Origin: Geobacter sp. UBA6151 | GTDB taxonomy: Bacteria > Desulfobacterota > Desulfuromonadia > Geobacterales > Pseudopelobacteraceae | Reading direction: 5' to 3' | DNA length: 46,398 bases | Assembly: GCA_002423105.1 (NCBI GenBank) | Contig: DIUT01000007.1 | Coordinates: 1 to 46,398, forward strand | In this document: piece by piece, positions 43,339 to 46,398 of the stretch | Position numbering within the stretch: the stretch's first letter is position 1 | Layout: the number at the start of each line of letters is the position of its first letter | Position numbers and translations under genes: made by a program | Notes under the pieces: generated by a model | Database searches by the model: none | Seen by the model: the letters and a program-made list of their open reading frames with translations, nothing else | Told to the model about the DNA's origin: nothing

Positions 43339-43676
43339 GCCGTTTCTCTCCTTTTGTCTATCCGCTTCTGCTGCTGACGTTCCTGAACCGTTTTGCTCCC
43401 CCTCTGAAGGTACTGCCAGGTTTTTGATCAGTCAGGATTGTTTTTTCAGCGCGAGTGCGCGGGTAAGCGCTGCGAAAACTCCGGTGGGCATTGTTTTTCC
43501 CCGCCATGCTGCCAAGTCTTATCCACACCCTTGCAACTTATTGGCCGTATCTCCGTAATATGACACCAGGCTTCATGGAGTTGGCATCAGTTATATTTTT
43601 CCGTTGGACTTTGGCACGCGTTATGTAATACAAACCATTACGGGTAGGGCTGACAGACACAAAGGAGCATACCAGC
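43339..43676. other. 338 bp divergent region between cowN and modE
   Basis: I see no convincing gene here. It should hold both promoters. On the minus strand GG, 10 bases, GC at 43546-43533 with TTGCA at the -12 side is a partial sigma-54 match for cowN; the -24 side is weak (CGGCCA). On the plus strand a TTGGCAC at 43611-43617 adjoins the ModE-like site but lacks a GC at the proper distance. Confidence 0.4.
43619..43642. promoter_or_regulatory. ModE-box-like site before modE
   Basis: CGTTAT, 12 bases and ATTACG, with one mismatch in the right arm. It lies 34 bases before modE, so ModE probably regulates its own gene. It shares ACAAACC next to the right arm with the site before modD. Confidence 0.65.
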
Positions 43677-44486
43677 ATGAAAAGCCATAAAAACAGTATC
43701 GCCCTTGATGCCAGCCTCTGGCTGAATCGTGACGACAGTAAATTCCTGGGGGCCGACCGGATTGTCCTGCTGGAAAAGATTCATGAACTGGGCTCCATCA
43801 CCAAGGCGGCGCAGGCGGTGGGGATCAGTTACAAGACCGCCTGGGAGCAGGTCAACACCCTCAACAACCTGGCGGAAAAACCGCTGGTGGAGCGGCTAAC
43901 CGGTGGCAAGGGGGGCGGCGGCACCAGTCTGACCACAGAGGGAAAGGACGTACTTGAGCAATTCAGAACCATTCAGGAGGAGCACGGTAAGTTCCTGCGT
44001 AATCTGGAACAGAGGCTGGGGGATAGCGTCAGCCTGTATCAATTCCTAAGGAGGATTAGCATGAAAGTAAGCGCACGCAACACCTTTGCCGGCAAAGTGA
44101 CCGGCATAACCAAAGGAGCAGTAAACGCGGAGGTAATCCTCTCCCTCAAAGGCGATATTCCGCTGGTGGCAACGGTCACCAACGGAGCCATCAATAATCT
44201 GGGACTGAGTATCGGTATGGACGCCTACGCCATTATCAAGGCCAGCTCCATCATCATCGGCACTGATCTGCAAGAGGCCAAAGTCAGCGCCCGCAACATC
44301 TTTCACGGTTCCATCACCAAGGTGATCGAAGGGCCGGTCAACACCGAGGTTGATCTGGCGATTGGCAATGAGAACACCATCAGCGCCGTGATTACCCATG
44401 ACAGCTCCGCCAGGCTTGCCCTGAAGGCAGGTGGCAAAGCCTTTGCCATGTTCAAGGCATCCAGCGTGATAATTGGAGTCAGCTGA
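43677..44486 (+). CDS. modE: Molybdate-responsive transcription regulator ModE
   Basis: ModE senses molybdate and binds operators of Mo-uptake and Mo-enzyme genes. The 269-residue protein has an N-terminal winged helix-turn-helix (residues ~25-110; GSITKAAQAVGISYKTAWEQV, TGGKGGGGTSLT) and two C-terminal MOP domains in tandem (KVSARNTFAGKVTGI and KVSARNIFHGSITKV), the oxyanion-binding part. This is the full E. coli ModE layout. Ribosome site aaaggag precedes the ATG. A terminator follows, so it is transcribed separately from modD. Confidence 0.95.
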   Translation: MKSHKNSIALDASLWLNRDDSKFLGADRIVLLEKIHELGSITKAAQAVGISYKTAWEQVNTLNNLAEKPLVERLTGGKGGGGTSLTTEGKDVLEQFRTIQEEHGKFLRNLEQRLGDSVSLYQFLRRISMKVSARNTFAGKVTGITKGAVNAEVILSLKGDIPLVATVTNGAINNLGLSIGMDAYAIIKASSIIIGTDLQEAKVSARNIFHGSITKVIEGPVNTEVDLAIGNENTISAVITHDSSARLALKAGGKAFAMFKASSVIIGVS

Positions 44487-44497
44487 CTTGGTTGACA

Positions 44498-44526
44498 GGG
44501 ACATCAATGACGCTGTCCCCTTTTTT
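44498..44526 (+). terminator. Intrinsic terminator after modE
   Basis: GGGACA (44498-44503), a 10-base loop and TGTCCC (44514-44519), then C and six T's. It separates modE from modD. Confidence 0.75.
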
Positions 44527-44535
44527 AACGCCTTT

Positions 44536-44559
44536 CGTTATATGCAACAAACCATAACG
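44536..44559. promoter_or_regulatory. ModE box before modDAB
   Basis: CGTTAT, 12 bases and ATAACG: a perfect match in both arms to the operator layout of the E. coli modA site. It is 17 bases before modD and should place the mod operon under molybdate control. Confidence 0.8.
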
Positions 44560-44576
44560 AATCGGGGAGATAGAGC

Positions 44577-45422
44577 ATGTACTGTTTGCCGGATTACGAC
44601 ATTGAACGATTTATAGAAGAGGATCTGCCCTATGGCGATCTGACCACCCATCTGCTGGGGATCGGGCAACAATCGGGTGAGATCAGCTTCAGTACCCGTC
44701 ATGAAACCATGCTCTGCTGCACGGAAGAGGCGGCACGGCTGCTTGAAAAGTGCGGTTGCAGCATCACGCAGCAGACTCCCAGCGGTACGTTGTTGGGGGC
44801 AGGCGAGACTTTTCTTAAGGCCATTGGTTCGGCCCAGGCCCTGCACGCCGGTTGGAAGGTGGCAGTGAATCTGCTGGAGTACGGTTCCGGCATCGCTACC
44901 CGAACTGCCGGAATTGTCAAAGCTGCAAGGGACATCAACCCCTGCATAGCGGTGCTAACCACCCGCAAGACTTTTCCCGGCACCAAGAAGCTGGCCATCA
45001 AGGCGATCACAGCAGGCGGCGGTCTGCCCCACCGCCTGGGGCTGTCGGAGACAGTGCTGGTATTCAAACAGCACACAGCTTTTCTAGGTGGGCTGGAGCC
45101 GTTCCTGAGCCTTCTGGCAGACATACGTCTGAAAGCCCGTGAAACAAAAATTATTGTTGAGGCTGAAAACCATGAAGAAGCTCTGTTGATCGCAGCCAGC
45201 GGCGCTGACATCGTGCAACTCGACAAGATCAAAGGCACTGAACTGAACGCTACCGTTAAGGCCATCCGTGCAGCAAATCCAGACATCCAGATCTCGGCAG
45301 CCGGGGGGATCAATGAAATGAATGCGGCAGAATTTGCTGCCACCGGCATTGACATTATCGTCTTATCCTCGGTTTATTTTGGCAAGCCGTCCGATATCGG
45401 GGTAAGCATCATTCCTGCTTAA
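44577..45422 (+). CDS. modD: ModD protein (quinolinate phosphoribosyltransferase-like)
   Basis: ModD is a NadC-like protein encoded with molybdate transporters; its reaction is not established. The 281-residue protein has the NadC barrel signatures EDLPYGDLTTHLLG, TTRKTFPGTKKLAIKAITAGG, HRLGLSETVLVF and a C-terminal QISAAGGIN. The mod neighbourhood and ModE box distinguish it from true NadC. Ribosome site gggga stands upstream. It probably shares a transcript with modA and modB. Confidence 0.88.
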   Translation: MYCLPDYDIERFIEEDLPYGDLTTHLLGIGQQSGEISFSTRHETMLCCTEEAARLLEKCGCSITQQTPSGTLLGAGETFLKAIGSAQALHAGWKVAVNLLEYGSGIATRTAGIVKAARDINPCIAVLTTRKTFPGTKKLAIKAITAGGGLPHRLGLSETVLVFKQHTAFLGGLEPFLSLLADIRLKARETKIIVEAENHEEALLIAASGADIVQLDKIKGTELNATVKAIRAANPDIQISAAGGINEMNAAEFAATGIDIIVLSSVYFGKPSDIGVSIIPA

Positions 45423-45450
45423 GTAGTACCAACAGAAAGGAGTAAAAACT

Positions 45451-46206
45451 ATGCAGATCGTGGTAAAAAGCATGCTGTTTGTCGTCATGGGTCTTTTTCT
45501 TGCCGTTCCGGTCAGGGCTGAAGAGGTTACAGTTGCCGTTGCCGCCAACTTCACGGCGCCGATGAAGCAAATTGCTGCCGATTTTGAAAAAGCCACCGGC
45601 CACAAGGTCGTGCTTTCCTTCGGCGCATCGGGCAAGTTCTACGCCCAGATCAAAAACGGCGCACCGTTTCAACTCTTTCTTTCCGCTGATGACGAAAAAC
45701 CGGCCCAGATGGAGAAAGATGGCCTGACGGTTCCCGGCAGCCGCTTCACCTATGCAGTGGGTACTTTGGTGCTCTGGTCCTCCAAGCCCGGTTTTGTAGA
45801 CCCGAAAGGAGAAGTGCTGAGCAAGGGAACGTACAACAAGGTATCTATTGCTAACCCCAGGCTGGCACCCTACGGTGCGGCTGCCATTGAAGTGCTGACA
45901 AAGCAGGGGTTGCTTGCAGCAGTACAACCGAAATTTGTTCAGGGGGAAAGTATTACCCAAACCTTCCAGTTTGTCTCCACCGGCAATGCTGATCTCGGGT
46001 TTGTGGCCCTGTCCCAGGTTATGAAGGATGGCAAGATCAGCAGCGGCTCGGCCTGGGTCGTGCCGGGGGCGCTACACTCGCCGATCCGTCAGGACGCTGT
46101 GTTGCTTTTGAAGGGCAAAGGAAATCCGGCTGCTGAAGGATTGGCAAATTACCTGAAAACCGATAAGGTAAAAGTTCTTGTCCGTACATACGGCTACGAA
46201 ATCTGA
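45451..46206 (+). CDS. modA: Molybdate-binding periplasmic protein
   Basis: ModA captures molybdate (or tungstate) for the ModBC transporter. A signal peptide (residues 1-23, cleaved after VRA) leads to EEVTVAVAANFTAPM, the first strand with oxyanion-binding residues. The SFGASGKFYAQI segment, GTLVLWS and the C-terminal ALSQVMKDG are typical of the family. The 251-residue length is normal. Ribosome site aaaggag precedes the ATG. The inner-membrane permease gene follows. Confidence 0.94.
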   Translation: MQIVVKSMLFVVMGLFLAVPVRAEEVTVAVAANFTAPMKQIAADFEKATGHKVVLSFGASGKFYAQIKNGAPFQLFLSADDEKPAQMEKDGLTVPGSRFTYAVGTLVLWSSKPGFVDPKGEVLSKGTYNKVSIANPRLAPYGAAAIEVLTKQGLLAAVQPKFVQGESITQTFQFVSTGNADLGFVALSQVMKDGKISSGSAWVVPGALHSPIRQDAVLLLKGKGNPAAEGLANYLKTDKVKVLVRTYGYEI

Positions 46207-46217
46207 CAAGGAATCAA

Positions 46218-46398
46218 ATGTTTCTTGATGCTGATGATATTCAGGCTCTATGGCTTACAGTCAGGCTGGCCGCTATTGTTACCGCCATCCTGCTGGTGCT
46301 GGGCACCCCCATTGCCTGGTGGCTGGCCCGCAGCCGCTCCCGCTGGAAAGGACCGATTGGAGCGGTTGTGGCCCTGCCGCTGGTGCTGCCGCCATCGG
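46218..46398 (+). CDS. modB: Molybdate ABC transporter permease, 5' part only
   Basis: About 60 codons are visible before the window ends. ATG 46218 has aagga upstream and follows modA by 11 bases. The start (FLDADDIQALWLTVRLA) and the long hydrophobic segment AAIVTAILLVLGTPIAWWLA, then PLVLPP, match ModB permeases. modC presumably follows outside the window. Confidence 0.85.
   Translation, partial: MFLDADDIQALWLTVRLAAIVTAILLVLGTPIAWWLARSRSRWKGPIGAVVALPLVLPPS

Noticed and set aside
43337..43558. 73-codon plus-strand frame in the cowN-modE gap
   Set aside because: No family similarity, a poor start region, and it lies over the expected cowN promoter.

Overview
The window looks like chromosome from a Geobacter-type deltaproteobacterium (Desulfuromonadia, close to Geobacter/Trichlorobacter/Pelobacter propionicus). 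This is inferred from gene content, not from a 16S gene. The clues are the gyrA - helical-repeat gene - gpsA order, futalosine-route menaquinone synthesis, abundant two-component and GGDEF signalling, an anaerobic Ni-CODH, nitrogenase accessory genes and sigma-54 promoters. No tRNA, rRNA, CRISPR array or intact transposase was seen.

Region 1 (1-2800) is accessory DNA: the 3' part of a type I restriction specificity gene, a 32-codon remnant of an HU/IHF gene, a Fic protein with its own inhibitory motif, a DnaQ-like exonuclease and a small VF530-family protein. It lies directly upstream of gyrA, where gyrB might have been expected.

Region 2 (2.9-12.1 kb) is mostly housekeeping: gyrA, a helical-repeat protein, gpsA and gltX, followed by a receiver-PAS-GGDEF regulator and a DUF362/ferredoxin protein. 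Region 3 (12.1-19.4 kb) is regulatory: a DksA-type protein with a long low-complexity N-terminus, two histidine kinase/response regulator pairs separated by a 145 bp inverted-repeat element, a cyclase-like protein lacking its metal-binding aspartates, and a lipid kinase.

Region 4 (19.4-32.2 kb) holds rimO, a large unknown lipoprotein behind a sigma-54 promoter and three helically phased repeats, mqnB, two radical-SAM genes, a thiSGE operon under a TPP riboswitch with a terminator, a UvrD/PcrA helicase and ilvA.

Region 5 (32.4-46.4 kb) is the most interesting. It combines nitrogenase accessory genes (nifX, nif ferredoxin, a second NifX-like protein, draT) behind a sigma-54 promoter; an uncharacterised three-gene cassette (signal-less solute-binding protein, HypB-like GTPase with three CxxC pairs, ABC ATPase without a permease); an RcoM-like PAS-LytTR regulator; a CO dehydrogenase operon (cooS, cooC with a His-rich tail, cooF, FAD oxidoreductase); cowN; and modE, modD, modA, modB. 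Four ModE-box-like sites of the form CGTTAT-N12-ATAACG occur here. Two stand in tandem before the three-gene cassette, one before modE and one before modD. I infer an island that couples molybdenum supply, nitrogenase protection and switching, and CO sensing and oxidation. The three-gene cassette is the best candidate for an undescribed system, probably in metal or metallocofactor handling.
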